Shown here one piece after another: positions 1 to 8,513 of a stretch of 21,328 bases of DNA. Positions within the stretch are counted from its first letter, which is position 1, and every line of letters starts with the position of its first letter. Made by a program: the position numbers and the translations under genes. The stretch comes from an uncultured bacterium (GTDB lineage Bacteria > Planctomycetota > UBA1135 > GCA-002686595). The notes below the pieces were generated by a model, which did no database searches, was not told the DNA's origin, and saw nothing but the letters and a program-made list of their open reading frames with translations. The stretch lies in NCBI GenBank assembly GCA_913058555.1, contig CAJXRJ010000031.1, positions 1-21,328 on the forward strand, read 5' to 3'.

Positions 1-2
1 GC

Positions 3-467
3 CCCGACATGAACCCCAAAGGGACACTCGCCTTCGCTATTCTCCGCGAAGGCGAAGGGCAACTGCTTGACCTCGTCACGGGCGAGGTCATCTCAGGCGC
101 CGAGCCTTTCAGCGTGGCGCATTTCGGCCCCAACGGCCTCATTCTCTTCGGTGGGTTCAGCCTTGCAAGATTTGGCCTGACGGGGCTCACCTTCCTTGGA
201 GGGCGGCAGCAAAAAGTGTCGAACCTCGACTGGTGGCTCTTCCGCACCCGGTCGTTCGTCGGCTTCGCTGGCGAGGACCTCGTCATCCGCGGCGGGATCA
301 CCGTGAATGGCCGAGCGTTGCCGCAAACACTCGATTTTGGCCCGGCCAAGCACGATCCGATCGAGGGAAAGCCCCATGAGATACTGCATGAGTGGGGCGA
401 CCGCCTGGGGCTCGAATGGACCACCAGCGGAAAGCTCGTCCCAAAGGCCGCTCAGCGCCAGAAATAG
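3..467 (+). CDS. 3' end of an unrecognised protein gene (5' end outside window)
   Basis: The reading frame is open from the first complete codon (Pro-Asp before the first Met at position 9) to a TAG at 465-467, so this is probably the C-terminal ~154 residues of a longer protein; the Met at 9 need not be the start. The product is Gly/Leu/Phe-rich with short beta-like strands (DLVTGEVISG, GLILFGGFSLARFGL) and a charged end (HEILHEWGDRLGLEW). No signal peptide, membrane segment or catalytic motif is visible. The phrase 'NPKGTLAFAILREGEGQLLDLVTGE' type pattern, with a residue run followed by 'DLVTG', is reminiscent of a propeller blade, but that is only an impression. A second gene on the same strand starts 38 bases downstream. 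Function unknown. Confidence 0.5.
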   Translation, partial: PDMNPKGTLAFAILREGEGQLLDLVTGEVISGAEPFSVAHFGPNGLILFGGFSLARFGLTGLTFLGGRQQKVSNLDWWLFRTRSFVGFAGEDLVIRGGITVNGRALPQTLDFGPAKHDPIEGKPHEILHEWGDRLGLEWTTSGKLVPKAAQRQK

Positions 468-505
468 CGCACCGGCCCGTTCGGCAACCCAGAAACCCCG
501 AGCCA

Positions 506-1063
506 ATGAAGGTGCCTCAAAAGCGTCGACGCTTCCTGATCTGCTCAGGCTTGTTGCTGAGCGCGCGCATAGTGGCTCGCTTCGGAGTCGGATTCGCCCC
601 GCCAACTCCGCTCCATACCACAGGAAGCTACGCCGACCTACGGCTCATCATGTTTGATCGATGGGCGTCTTCCTTCGACGTCGGCAACCTTCTCATCTTC
701 AAGGATGAGGAGGGGAAGGAATGGATAGGCGAGGTAAAAGAGGCCCGCGGCCACGAGTACGACCTCATCCGCCCAGGCCTCGCATTCATGGCCTACACCA
801 CCATTCAGAGGGACTGGGTGCAGCGCGGTGTCGTCATGGAGCTCGGTCCCTCTACCAACTCTCATCGCCTCTCGCCAAGGTCTGGAGGCCTCCTCTGCCG
901 GTCAAATCAACCTCTGCAGGGCAGTCCTCCCCGGCGGTACGATTCCGTAACCGTGCCCGCCCATCCCTGGGCAACGCCACGGAGAGGCGCGAAGAGCTCT
1001 AGCTCAGACGCGCGACTACGTTGGGCGGCAACGACTGCGGCTCAGTGTCGTCGACGAGGGTGA
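506..1063 (+). CDS. small hypothetical protein, probably frameshifted or 3'-damaged
   Basis: I chose the ATG at 506 because it gives a basic N-terminus (MKVPQKRRR) followed by a hydrophobic stretch (FLICSGLLLSA), like a signal or membrane anchor. Residues ~50-113 (GNLLIFKDEEGKEWIGEV, then RDWVQRGVVMEL) look like genuine small beta-rich protein. Beyond about position 850 this frame becomes Ser/Arg-rich and unlike a protein. The frame that ends at TAA 948-950 then reads more naturally (LPTLIASRQGLEASSAGQ, ending GGTIP). A one-frame slip near 840-870 would give a product of ~148 residues. The last 100 bases of the frame as drawn overlap a dispersed repeat (964-1046), another sign that the native gene ended earlier. 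Function not recognised. Confidence 0.45.
   Translation: MKVPQKRRRFLICSGLLLSARIVARFGVGFAPPTPLHTTGSYADLRLIMFDRWASSFDVGNLLIFKDEEGKEWIGEVKEARGHEYDLIRPGLAFMAYTTIQRDWVQRGVVMELGPSTNSHRLSPRSGGLLCRSNQPLQGSPPRRYDSVTVPAHPWATPRRGAKSSSSDARLRWAATTAAQCRRRG
964..1046 (+). repeat. degenerate direct repeat, copy A
   Basis: This ~83-bp stretch is repeated in the same orientation at 3405-3488. The best-conserved block is 981-1016 (GGAGAGGCG, GAAG, GCTC, TCAGACGCGCGAC), with 32 of 36 bases identical to 3422-3457 by my alignment. A second block at 1026-1046 matches 15 of 21 after a one-base gap. The copy sits just before the 3' end of the minus-strand gene at 1074-3014. Function unknown. Confidence 0.5.
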
Positions 1064-1073
1064 GCACTGCGAC

Positions 1074-3014
1074 TCAGGGCACTTCGATCCGCGTGATGGT
1101 TTCCGGGCTGAGCTGGATAGGGACCCGCTTGGTTTCCTCCCAGCCCGCCATCAAGGCCATCTCGACCGCCGCCTCGCTCACGGAGACGACCGGGGACACT
1201 CCGTCGTTGAGCGACAGGTCTATTGACGAGGTCGATCCGTTGGCCGTTCGCGACGCGATCATCAACGGCTTGCCACTCTGATCGAAGATTCGGACTCTGT
1301 CCGGGACGGGTGTCATCCCCGAACAATCGACGACGATCTCGAGATTCCGGTCGACCTGGATTTCGACCTCATTGCCGTGGAAGCCTTCGTTGCCTGGGTC
1401 GAGCACCTCGTTCACGATTCCGGGCTTGCTCGCGACGAGGGCCACGCCTCGCCTCGGAACATCTGAAAGCGTGGCGTTGCCATCCTTGTCCGTGATCGCA
1501 GTCGCCCCATTGACGGACGTGAACCCCGACACGCTCTCCGCGAGAATAAACCGGGTCGCGACGGTGGCGTTCGGCACGGCGAGTCCATCCCTCGTTGTGA
1601 CATGGACACGCATCTCTTCGATCGTCGCGTCTTCGGGAAGGCGGAGCTCCAGGTCAGACGTCCCCGCGGGAACGCCGGCTTGGACGATCGACAGGTACGA
1701 AGAACCGTTGTAGGCGCGAATGTCGTACTCGCGGTCGGACAGACCGGTCAGCTTGAAGCGCCCGACGCCACTCGTTCTTCCCCGGACGGACCTTTCCGCG
1801 CCCCGTGTCTCGAGAGTCGGTGCAGGGATCCTGTCGAGGTTGAGGACCGTCGGGTTCAGAATCTCGACGGTCCAGCCTTGGAGGGCCTCACCTTTGCTAT
1901 CGACGACGTGACCCTCGATCGATTGGTCGCTGGGCTCCAGCTCGATGGCGAGGGGGCCGATACGCCCGTTCGATTGGTTCCAAGAGCCATCGTGGGGCAG
2001 CGTGCCCGTGCCAGCGGACTTGTGAACTGCCGCCAGCAGCGTCCCAGGACGGATTCGATTCCCCCGAGCGAACTCCCACCGCCCCGAGCCGTCGGATGTC
2101 GCGCGCTCATCACCGAGGAAAATGCGAGCACCTTCAACGGCGCGCCCCTCCGCATCGTTCACGACCCCAAAGAACACCACTTCGTCCTCCCCATCGCCTG
2201 ACCCACGGGCTGCGACCGGCTTGAGTTCGATCACTACGTTGAACTCATCGGACGTTGGCACGTCCGTGGTGGCTGCCATGAATCCGTCGGCGACCGTCGA
2301 CAAGGGCACGCCCGTGACCACCGGTACGTCTTCGAGATCGAAGGCGCCGTCCTTGTCGCTGCTCCACTTGAGGTCGACGCGACTGGACATTTCCAGAGAC
2401 CTTGAGAAGCCGACGACCCCCTCCCATGGAATGTTCATGGTCATCCTTGCCTTGCCAATCGGCTCCTCACCCGTCGACCGCACGACGCCGGCCATGCGCA
2501 CGACGCGCGCGGCCATGATGACGGCGTCCACGTCGGCCAGATGCCGGGCCGCTGCCCCCGCGAAAACCGTTCGATGGCCCGCGCCGCGCGCCATGAACGA
2601 GGCATGGCTGTCCGTGAGCGTGACCTCGAATCGCCCGTCGCCGCCGGACTCAGCAACGGGGGTTTCGCCGTCCACGCCGCGATAGATCCCCATGCCCGCC
2701 ACGGGCGTACCCCTCGGATCCAGCACGATCCCTCGCGCGGCCCAGGGGTCGGTCGCTTCCGCCTGCGGATCGCCCGAGGCGGCGGGCGCATCCACCGCAC
2801 CCTCCTCCGCGGCGCCCTTCACTTCCGAGCGCGACCCTGCCGCTCCCGTGCGGGCTAGCGCATTGACGTCCCCGCGAGTCTCCGACTCGCCGGCGGGAGC
2901 TTCGATCCGTTCCATCTCGACGCTACCGCCGACATCACGGTCCAGACGCGCCAACCAGAACAGGAGGGCCGCTACGCCCGTGACGCAGAGGATCGCAGTG
3001 ACTGACTTCGCCAT
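1074..3014 (-). CDS. membrane-anchored carboxypeptidase-regulatory-like repeat protein
   Basis: The product is 646 residues. Residues ~5-22 form a single hydrophobic segment (VTAILCVTGVAALLFWLA) that looks like an uncleaved N-terminal anchor. An Ala/Gly/Glu-rich linker follows to ~90. The rest reads as about five Ig-like, carboxypeptidase-regulatory-type modules, near 94-169, 172-266, 279-360, 366-459 and 467-555. Each begins with a G-x-V pattern and 'G-x-PV/AV-x-GA'-like turns (VLDPRGTPVAGMGI, VVNDAEGRAVEGARI, VVDSKGEALQGWTV) and several have 'T(D/S)-x-DG-x-(A/W/F)-x-(F/L)' motifs (TSDGSGRWEF, TDKDGNATL). This fold is usually a structural or carbohydrate-contacting module outside the membrane. 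No enzymatic domain is visible. It has no operon partner here: it converges with the upstream plus-strand gene across about 10 bases and has a 596-bp gap at its 5' side. The exact ligand cannot be inferred. Confidence 0.8.
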   Translation of the reverse strand: MAKSVTAILCVTGVAALLFWLARLDRDVGGSVEMERIEAPAGESETRGDVNALARTGAAGSRSEVKGAAEEGAVDAPAASGDPQAEATDPWAARGIVLDPRGTPVAGMGIYRGVDGETPVAESGGDGRFEVTLTDSHASFMARGAGHRTVFAGAAARHLADVDAVIMAARVVRMAGVVRSTGEEPIGKARMTMNIPWEGVVGFSRSLEMSSRVDLKWSSDKDGAFDLEDVPVVTGVPLSTVADGFMAATTDVPTSDEFNVVIELKPVAARGSGDGEDEVVFFGVVNDAEGRAVEGARIFLGDERATSDGSGRWEFARGNRIRPGTLLAAVHKSAGTGTLPHDGSWNQSNGRIGPLAIELEPSDQSIEGHVVDSKGEALQGWTVEILNPTVLNLDRIPAPTLETRGAERSVRGRTSGVGRFKLTGLSDREYDIRAYNGSSYLSIVQAGVPAGTSDLELRLPEDATIEEMRVHVTTRDGLAVPNATVATRFILAESVSGFTSVNGATAITDKDGNATLSDVPRRGVALVASKPGIVNEVLDPGNEGFHGNEVEIQVDRNLEIVVDCSGMTPVPDRVRIFDQSGKPLMIASRTANGSTSSIDLSLNDGVSPVVSVSEAAVEMALMAGWEETKRVPIQLSPETITRIEVP

Positions 3015-3404
3015 TGGGGAAGGGTACCTGGCGCCGCGACTTTCTGGGGCGGTGTGCGGTACGGGTTCCGTAGCCGCTCTTCAGCTCAAGGCTACACCAG
3101 AACGCGCACCGCCCCCGAGAGCGCGAAGAGGTCCGGCGCCAGCACGTCGCGGTGCCCACATGCACCGCGGCTCTGCTCGGCGAGAGAAGCGTCGTCCGCG
3201 AAGGCCCTTGGGCGCCAACGAGCTGGATGCCGCTGACGGGAAGGACATGGGAAACATGGGTGCAGCGGGTGCGAATCCAAAGGGGCAAAGGCAGAGAGAG
3301 AGTCTCGGTCCGCGAAAGCGGCTCAACGAATCCCTGGTTCTCTGATGCCGGATTCGTGACCGCATCCCTGAAGCGCCGTCCGACCCCGTGGCCGTCTACG
3401 GCAA

Positions 3405-3488
3405 TCCCCGAACGGCGACCTGGAGAGGCGTGAAGGGCTCCAGGTCAGACGCGCGACGTGCACCTGACGGAGACGATTACGGTTCGGT
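3405..3488 (+). repeat. degenerate direct repeat, copy B
   Basis: This is the partner of the repeat at 964-1046, in the same orientation. The conserved core is 3422-3457. It lies in the non-coding gap 123-206 bases before the start of the secreted propeller gene at 3611, so here it could be part of a 5' regulatory region. The two copies bracket the whole gene at 1074-3014. Confidence 0.5.
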
Positions 3489-3524
3489 ACCGCCCATAGA
3501 TTCCCAAAAAGTGAGCCTATCTCC

Positions 3525-3540
3525 GTACTTTGAGAAGTAC
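3525..3540 (+). promoter_or_regulatory. perfect 6-bp inverted repeat upstream of the 3611 gene
   Basis: GTACTT-TGAG-AAGTAC is a perfect inverted repeat with a 4-base spacer, 70-86 bases before the ATG at 3611, in the most AT-rich part of the gap. It could be an operator or a leader hairpin. There is no T-tract, so a terminator is unlikely. No regulator is identified. Confidence 0.3.
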
Positions 3541-3610
3541 CCAGAAGCCAACCACCATCTCGATCCAAGCAGACTCGCGCTTGGACCGATGACCCAAACC
3601 CTCGCACCCC

Positions 3611-5320
3611 ATGGAACTCCTTCAACTCGCCATCCTTGTGATTTCACCCGCAGCCGCCCCCCAACAGACCGCGACCTGGCGCACAGACGTGGTGGCAACG
3701 GGCAACCGAACGGTGATCACCGTCGGGCTCGACGCGCTGGATGACGGCGGCTGCCTTTGGGTCGAGGGGCTTACGCCGCAGCTTGTCGAGGCCCGCCCAT
3801 TCTCGTGGCGGATCGCGCGAATGGGGCGCGATGGAGAGACCCGCTGGGAACGATATGTGGACGCGCCCACATCCAACACGAACCAATTTTCGCGGGCTAC
3901 CTACGTCGCTTCCGCGTCGGACGGCGGCGCTTCCGCGGTTGCGCTGCAGCAAGGATCCGGGGCCACGATCTTGCGCCACGATCCGAATGGCACCCGGCTG
4001 CCCAATGTTGTCGTCGCTGCGCCCAATCCCAGCCTGCTGGTTTCCCCGACCTTCGTCTGGACCAATGACCAGGGTGAAGTCGTTCTCGGCGCCCTCGAGC
4101 GAAGCGTCTTCGTGTCGCCCATGGACTGGCGCATGACCGTCCGCGGATTCGACGTTGCCGGTCAGGAGCTCTGGCGCCATGAAGCTCCGGCCGGATCCGG
4201 GGATGTTGTGGCACTCGCGAACGGCGGGTGGCTCCTGTCTGCGAAGACCCCGTTCCTCAATACCAACCCCAATGCCCTCGTCGAGCTGGTGCGTGTAAAT
4301 CCGTCCGGGAACCTGGTGGCCCGGACCACCGTAGACGCCGCTGAGCCGTTTTCGATCGACGAGCTGCGAGTCGACGCCCTCACGGGAGGAACGATGCTCG
4401 TGGGCTGGGCGGGGACCCAGGGCGATGTGGTGGTTGCCCTCGACGGCAACGACGCTGTGCTCTGGTCCCGGATCGTGGAACAGTGCCAAGCCGACTGCGT
4501 GGTCACGGACACCGTGAACGGCAGGACGTTCTTCGCCGTCCAAGCGTCAAGCTCCAGCCAGAACGAGCTCATCGCGCTGGACGCTTCCGGCAACCTGGTA
4601 CTGGAGTCGGCGCACCCTGGCCGAGACACCTACTGGGATCTCGCCCCCCGGGCCGGCGGCGGCGTGCTCGCTCTTACGGCGTTCGTCGGTCCCCCGGCGA
4701 TGCTTGAGCTGCTCGAAGTCGATGGGTTGGGCCAGATCCAGGACAGCGTAGCGCTCGCTTTCCCGCCGCCGAACACCAACGGACTGTCGCAGGGCTCGCC
4801 TGAGCTCAGCTCCGACGGCCAGCGCACGTTCGTGACCGTCGCCAACCGCGGCATTTCGCACACAGACTCGCTTCTCTACCAGCTCCTTGAGGGCGAGGCC
4901 GGCACGCCCTACTGCACCCAGCAACCCAACTCGACGGGCGCGCCAGGGGCGCTCGCTGGAGCGGGTTCGGACAGGATCCTCGATGGCAGGCTGAGCCTGG
5001 TGGCGATGGATCTCCCGCCCATGCAATTCGGGCTTTTTGCGGCCAGCAGAACCCAGGCCAGCGTGCCGAACGCGGGCGGCAGCCTCGGGACCCTTTGCCT
5101 CGGCGGTGCGGTGGGACGCTTCAACGCTCCCGGCCAGATCCGCCCCACCTCTCACCTCGGACGCATCTCCCTCGAGCTAGACCTCGGCGCCCTGCCTCAA
5201 CCCAATGGTCCCGTGGCGGCCGTCGTTGGGGAGACCTGGAACTTCCAGCTCTGGCACCGCGACCTGATGCCTGGCCCCGTCTCGAACTTCACCAACGCGC
5301 TCGCGGTCACCGTGAGGTGA
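3611..5320 (+). CDS. secreted beta-propeller-like protein with shared C-terminal domain (type A)
   Basis: The product is 569 residues. The ATG at 3611 gives a short signal peptide (MELLQLAILVISPAAAP, cleavage near residues 16-18). Residues ~20-430 are repetitive beta-strand units that alternate 'dG...v.l...' with 'W-x-R/W-x-x-E' phrases (LWRHEAPAGSGDVVALANGGWLL, VLWSRIVEQ), consistent with a PQQ/WD-like propeller. No calcium-binding DGDGD loops are present, unlike the next gene. Residues 434-569 are the C-terminal domain shared with five other proteins here: YC at 434-435, PNSTG, SLGTLCLGGAVGRF, GETWNFQLWHRD, and a final SNFTNALAVTV. The two cysteines (in YC and LCL) are conserved between copies and may form a disulfide. 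The next gene is on the same strand but 486 bases away, so co-transcription is doubtful. No enzymatic function is visible. Confidence 0.85.
   Translation: MELLQLAILVISPAAAPQQTATWRTDVVATGNRTVITVGLDALDDGGCLWVEGLTPQLVEARPFSWRIARMGRDGETRWERYVDAPTSNTNQFSRATYVASASDGGASAVALQQGSGATILRHDPNGTRLPNVVVAAPNPSLLVSPTFVWTNDQGEVVLGALERSVFVSPMDWRMTVRGFDVAGQELWRHEAPAGSGDVVALANGGWLLSAKTPFLNTNPNALVELVRVNPSGNLVARTTVDAAEPFSIDELRVDALTGGTMLVGWAGTQGDVVVALDGNDAVLWSRIVEQCQADCVVTDTVNGRTFFAVQASSSSQNELIALDASGNLVLESAHPGRDTYWDLAPRAGGGVLALTAFVGPPAMLELLEVDGLGQIQDSVALAFPPPNTNGLSQGSPELSSDGQRTFVTVANRGISHTDSLLYQLLEGEAGTPYCTQQPNSTGAPGALAGAGSDRILDGRLSLVAMDLPPMQFGLFAASRTQASVPNAGGSLGTLCLGGAVGRFNAPGQIRPTSHLGRISLELDLGALPQPNGPVAAVVGETWNFQLWHRDLMPGPVSNFTNALAVTVR
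4910..5317 (+). other. shared C-terminal domain, type A, in the 3611 gene
   Basis: 136 codons (residues 434-569) starting at YC, with PNSTG, LPPMQFGLF, LCLGGAVGRF, ETWNFQLWHRD and SNFTNALAV. This is a clear full-length type A copy, directly C-terminal to the propeller. Confidence 0.7.
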
Positions 5321-5806
5321 CCGTTTCGGGGCACCCAAGCAGCAGGGAAGTGCCGCCGAATTCGCGAGCCACCCCAAGACTCGTAGCTTGGGCCCCTTAC
5401 CCCTCCGAAGGACCAGTGACCACGGAAGCAGGTGGCTGAGCGCGCGGTCACGCCCGCACGGGAAGCACTCGCGTCGCCGCGCGCAACAGACGCTTGACCC
5501 CATTGTCATGGATGGCGGACGAATAGTTTCATCGAAACAGGAGCTTCGTCTCAGGGCCACCGGCGGCCCGTCGCGGTCCCTTGGTTCGAGGCGGCGCTTC
5601 GAAACCCAGGCCCGCGGCGTGGGTAGTTACACAGCAGCGTGCGGACCCCTTCCATCGGATCTCCCGGCCATGGAATGACACTAGGCTGAGTGCCTGTCCG
5701 CCTCGCTCTCCCAATCCTGACAACGACAACGGCAAGAGCCGCGGCCGCGTTCCGAACGAATCGCAGCGCCGTCGTGGGCCTTGCCCTGACCAAGAGCTTC
5801 CCGCCC
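5321..5806. other. intergenic region, no convincing CDS
   Basis: This is 486 bases between two co-directional secreted-protein genes. The frame of the downstream gene stays open upstream to a GTG at 5690, but that extension (Arg/Ala/Thr-rich, no signal features) looks untranslated. Small hairpins are present: CCCAAG/CTTGGG at 5373-5392, GTTTC-ATC-GAAAC at 5526-5538, and GGGCC/GGCCC near 5555-5570. I see no RNA gene or repeat copy. Confidence 0.45.
5373..5392 (+). terminator. hairpin after the 3611-5320 gene
   Basis: CCCAAG and CTTGGG form a 6-bp stem with an 8-base loop, 53 bases after the TGA stop. The following sequence is C-rich rather than T-rich, so this is at best a weak terminator candidate. 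Confidence 0.25.
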
Positions 5807-8503
5807 ATGTACAGACCCAGACAGACCTCCTGCGCAGCCCCCACCGGATCCAAGGCGCTCTCGCTCGCCGCGACTTCCATAGGCTCAGGCGTACTGGCGG
5901 TGGGCGCCCTCGCCGCGCCGCAATTCCCGCTCAGCGATCCGATCCCGCTCCTGACCCCACCACTCGTACCAATGGACTCGGTGCTCGCGGACTTCAGCGG
6001 AGACGGACACCTCGACGTGATGTTCCGCTCGAGCACCCGGTTCGGTTTGGACATCACGCTTGGGGACGGCAACGGCGCTTTCGGCCCCTCCCAGTCCATC
6101 GCCCTCGAAGTTGGAGTGGTCGACGTCGCATTTGCGACCGGTGACCTGGGCGGTGACGGGGACATCGATATCGTCGCCGTGGGCGGCAATGGCTCCACCG
6201 GGGCCTACCGCTTGCAGGTGATGGACAACGACGGCACCGGCACGTTTACCGTGACGACGCTCCCGGGCAACGCCGCTGGTTACGACAACCTCCAGCTCCT
6301 CGATGTCACCGGCGACGGTGCCCTCGATATCGTCTTCAGTCGCCGCCCTTCCGGCGTCCTCCAACTCGCTTTCCTCGCAGCGCAGGGCGGCACGTTCGCC
6401 GACCAACCGGTCACCATTCCAACGGACGGCGCGTCCTTTTGGGAGCTCGCTGACGTCAACGGTGATGGTCTTGCCGACGTCACCACGCCAGACCTATCCG
6501 GTTCCCTCCGGGTGGCGTACGGCCTCGGCGGGGGTGCGTTTGGAACGGCCGCTCGCCCACCCGTCCTCGGGGGAGATTTGATCGCCTACCCCGCGATCTT
6601 TGAAGACATCGACCAAGACGGCAACATCGACGCCGTTCAGCGCGAAGGGCAGGCGCTCAAGTACTTCAGTGGGCAAGGTTCCGGCAGCTTTAGCGCGGCG
6701 CAAGTCCTTGGGCGCGCCATTGCCCATAACTCGGGGCTCATCGATATCGACGCGGACGGAGACCTCGACATCGTATCCACCGAGCTTCAACCCACCTTGC
6801 CGTCCGGGGGCTACGCGCAGGAGGTTTACCTGCAAACCAGCCCAGGGGCGTTCGCGCCGGGAGTGCCCACGGGCCTGCGCCTCCTTGCCCTCGATCAGCT
6901 TGGCGACATTGACGGGGACGGCCGAACCGACGTACTAAGACGATCTGGAAACGGCTTCATTTGGCAGCTCAACAACCTCAGCCCCGCGGCAGGCTACTTC
7001 GGTCCGATTCAGAGGCTCACGCCCCCGCTGCTCGCCTACGTGTGGTTCAGCTCGGTGGCCGACGTGGACAGCGACGGAGATGACGACCTCATCGTCAACG
7101 GCTCGCCCGATTCAAAGACGATCTGGCTCGAAAACACGGCCTCGGGTTTGACGGCGCCGCCACAGGTTCTCATCCAGGGTCGCGCTTGGCAAACCCGCGC
7201 CACCGACTACGACGGGGACGGCGATCAGGACCTGGTGACCCTTAGGCTAAGCGTTCCTCCGGTCGACACCTTCCTGGAGGTCCGGCTCAACGACGGCGCC
7301 CAAAACTACACGCTTGCGTTCCCGCCCCTGCACGTGGCTGGGAACCTCAACTTCCTCGACATAGAGGACTTCAACGGCGACGGCTTGCCCGACATCCTCA
7401 CCACGACGAGCGTTAGCACTGGCTCGTACTTCGGCAGGCTCTTCCTGAGTGCGGGCCCTGCATCGGCTCCGACGGAATCGACGGTCGTCGACGCTGCCCT
7501 GAATGCGGTAGACATCCATCAAGGTGAGTTCACCGGCGATTCCATCCCCGACCTTGTGATCACGGTCCCGGCCGCTACGTCCGGACAATGGGAAGTGCAG
7601 CTACTGCCCGGACTGGGCGGAGGCACTTTTGGAGCCGCCACGACCGTCCCGGGCCTGCGCGGCTCCCGCCACCACACGGTGGGCGACTTGAACGGTGATG
7701 GCCTCGACGATCTCCTGGTGGCATCGGTCCAGGACGGTGTCCTCGCAGCCCGCTCGATCGGATCGGGTGCGTTCTCGGCGCCCGAAGTCCTCGTCGACTT
7801 CCGAGCCACCGATCCATATGCGCGGGTGCAGAGCGTCGACTTCGACGGCGATGGCGACCTCGACCTGATCGTGCCCCCCTTGGGCACGCTCCTGGACGGC
7901 ATCCGTCTCTCCCTCGTGGAACAACGCTCGCCAGGGGTGTTCAGCGACCCCTTCCCGATCACAGGTCGTGCCTACATCATCGAGAGGCCGCCGTATCGAT
8001 TCGCAGACCTCGACGGGGACGGCGACGAAGATTGCATCACCGTCGAGAACGGAGCGATCTTCGCGAACCTCAATCAGCCCGTACCGATCGTTGGCTCTTC
8101 TTTCTGCACGGGCACATCACCGTCCCCCCGTGGTTACCTCGCCGCCGTGGGTTCTGATGTCGCCGCCGATAACCAGCTCACGCTGCGTGCGTCGGACATC
8201 ACGCCGGGCGTCTTTGGCATCGCGGTGGGATCTAGAACGATCGGCCCTGCGGTCCCCGTGGCCCTTGGCAACCTCTGCCTCACGGGGGCCATCGGCCGCT
8301 ACAACGCCCCGGGACAGATCCTGGACTCCGGCGCAAGCGGCATGATGACCCTCGACTTGGACCTCGGGGCCCTGAGGCTCCCGAACGGCACGGTTCCCGC
8401 CCAGGCTGGCGATAGCTGGTCCTTCCAGATCTGGCACCGACAGCCCACGCCGACCGGCACGAGCAGCCGATTCACAACGGGCGTCTCCGTGCTACTTCGA
8501 TAG
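5807..8503 (+). CDS. secreted FG-GAP/VCBS repeat protein with shared C-terminal domain (type A, divergent)
   Basis: I prefer the ATG at 5807 (898 residues) over the GTG at 5690 because it directly precedes a signal peptide: basic MYRPR, a hydrophobic SLAATSIGSGVLAVGALAA, then a likely cleavage before PQF. Residues ~45-755 contain 14 calcium-loop motifs of the FG-GAP/VCBS type, such as DFSGDGHLDVM, DIDADGDLDIV, DYDGDGDQDLV and DLDGDGDEDCI, spaced about 50 residues apart. This is the integrin-alpha-like propeller fold, and 14 would fit two seven-bladed propellers. Residues 766-898 are the C-terminal domain, here in its most divergent form: PNSTG is replaced by SPSPRG and WHRD by WHRQ, while GNLCLTGAIGRYNAPGQ and SWSFQIWHR remain. 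The protein is presumably exported and calcium-binding; its ligand is unknown. It converges with the phosphatase gene across a 53-bp gap containing a strong hairpin. Confidence 0.88.
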   Translation: MYRPRQTSCAAPTGSKALSLAATSIGSGVLAVGALAAPQFPLSDPIPLLTPPLVPMDSVLADFSGDGHLDVMFRSSTRFGLDITLGDGNGAFGPSQSIALEVGVVDVAFATGDLGGDGDIDIVAVGGNGSTGAYRLQVMDNDGTGTFTVTTLPGNAAGYDNLQLLDVTGDGALDIVFSRRPSGVLQLAFLAAQGGTFADQPVTIPTDGASFWELADVNGDGLADVTTPDLSGSLRVAYGLGGGAFGTAARPPVLGGDLIAYPAIFEDIDQDGNIDAVQREGQALKYFSGQGSGSFSAAQVLGRAIAHNSGLIDIDADGDLDIVSTELQPTLPSGGYAQEVYLQTSPGAFAPGVPTGLRLLALDQLGDIDGDGRTDVLRRSGNGFIWQLNNLSPAAGYFGPIQRLTPPLLAYVWFSSVADVDSDGDDDLIVNGSPDSKTIWLENTASGLTAPPQVLIQGRAWQTRATDYDGDGDQDLVTLRLSVPPVDTFLEVRLNDGAQNYTLAFPPLHVAGNLNFLDIEDFNGDGLPDILTTTSVSTGSYFGRLFLSAGPASAPTESTVVDAALNAVDIHQGEFTGDSIPDLVITVPAATSGQWEVQLLPGLGGGTFGAATTVPGLRGSRHHTVGDLNGDGLDDLLVASVQDGVLAARSIGSGAFSAPEVLVDFRATDPYARVQSVDFDGDGDLDLIVPPLGTLLDGIRLSLVEQRSPGVFSDPFPITGRAYIIERPPYRFADLDGDGDEDCITVENGAIFANLNQPVPIVGSSFCTGTSPSPRGYLAAVGSDVAADNQLTLRASDITPGVFGIAVGSRTIGPAVPVALGNLCLTGAIGRYNAPGQILDSGASGMMTLDLDLGALRLPNGTVPAQAGDSWSFQIWHRQPTPTGTSSRFTTGVSVLLR
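8102..8500 (+). other. shared C-terminal domain, type A divergent, in the 5807 gene
   Basis: 133 codons (residues 766-898) starting at FC. It keeps GNLCLTGAIGRYNAPGQ, the LDLDLGAL strand and SWSFQIWHR, but lacks PNSTG and the Asp of WHRD. Confidence 0.65.
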
Positions 8504-8513
8504 AAGCGCAGCC

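Larger units (their letters stand above)
3015..3610. other. intergenic region between divergent genes, no convincing CDS
   Basis: This stretch lies between the divergent genes starting at 3014 (-) and 3611 (+), so it should contain both promoters. No reading frame in it looks like a protein. It holds a GNRA-capped hairpin (CCGC-GAAA-GCGG, 3310-3321), a 7-bp inverted repeat CGAATCC/GGATTCG (3327-3356, 16-nt loop), copy B of the direct repeat (3405-3488) and a perfect GTACTT-TGAG-AAGTAC palindrome (3525-3540). A comparatively AT-richer segment runs from about 3500 to 3545. I cannot assign promoter boxes with confidence. Confidence 0.5.

Noticed and set aside
3644..4543. Long minus-strand open frame opposite the 3611 gene
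   Set aside because: A shadow of GC-rich coding sequence: Arg/Gly/His-rich, with no signal or domain pattern, while the plus-strand frame has a signal peptide and recognised motifs.
5575..5650. GGTTCGA-like sequence suggesting a tRNA T-arm
   Set aside because: No acceptor, D or anticodon stem can be drawn around it.
5690..5806. GTG-started N-terminal extension of the FG-GAP gene
   Set aside because: The extension would bury the signal peptide that begins at the ATG at 5807.
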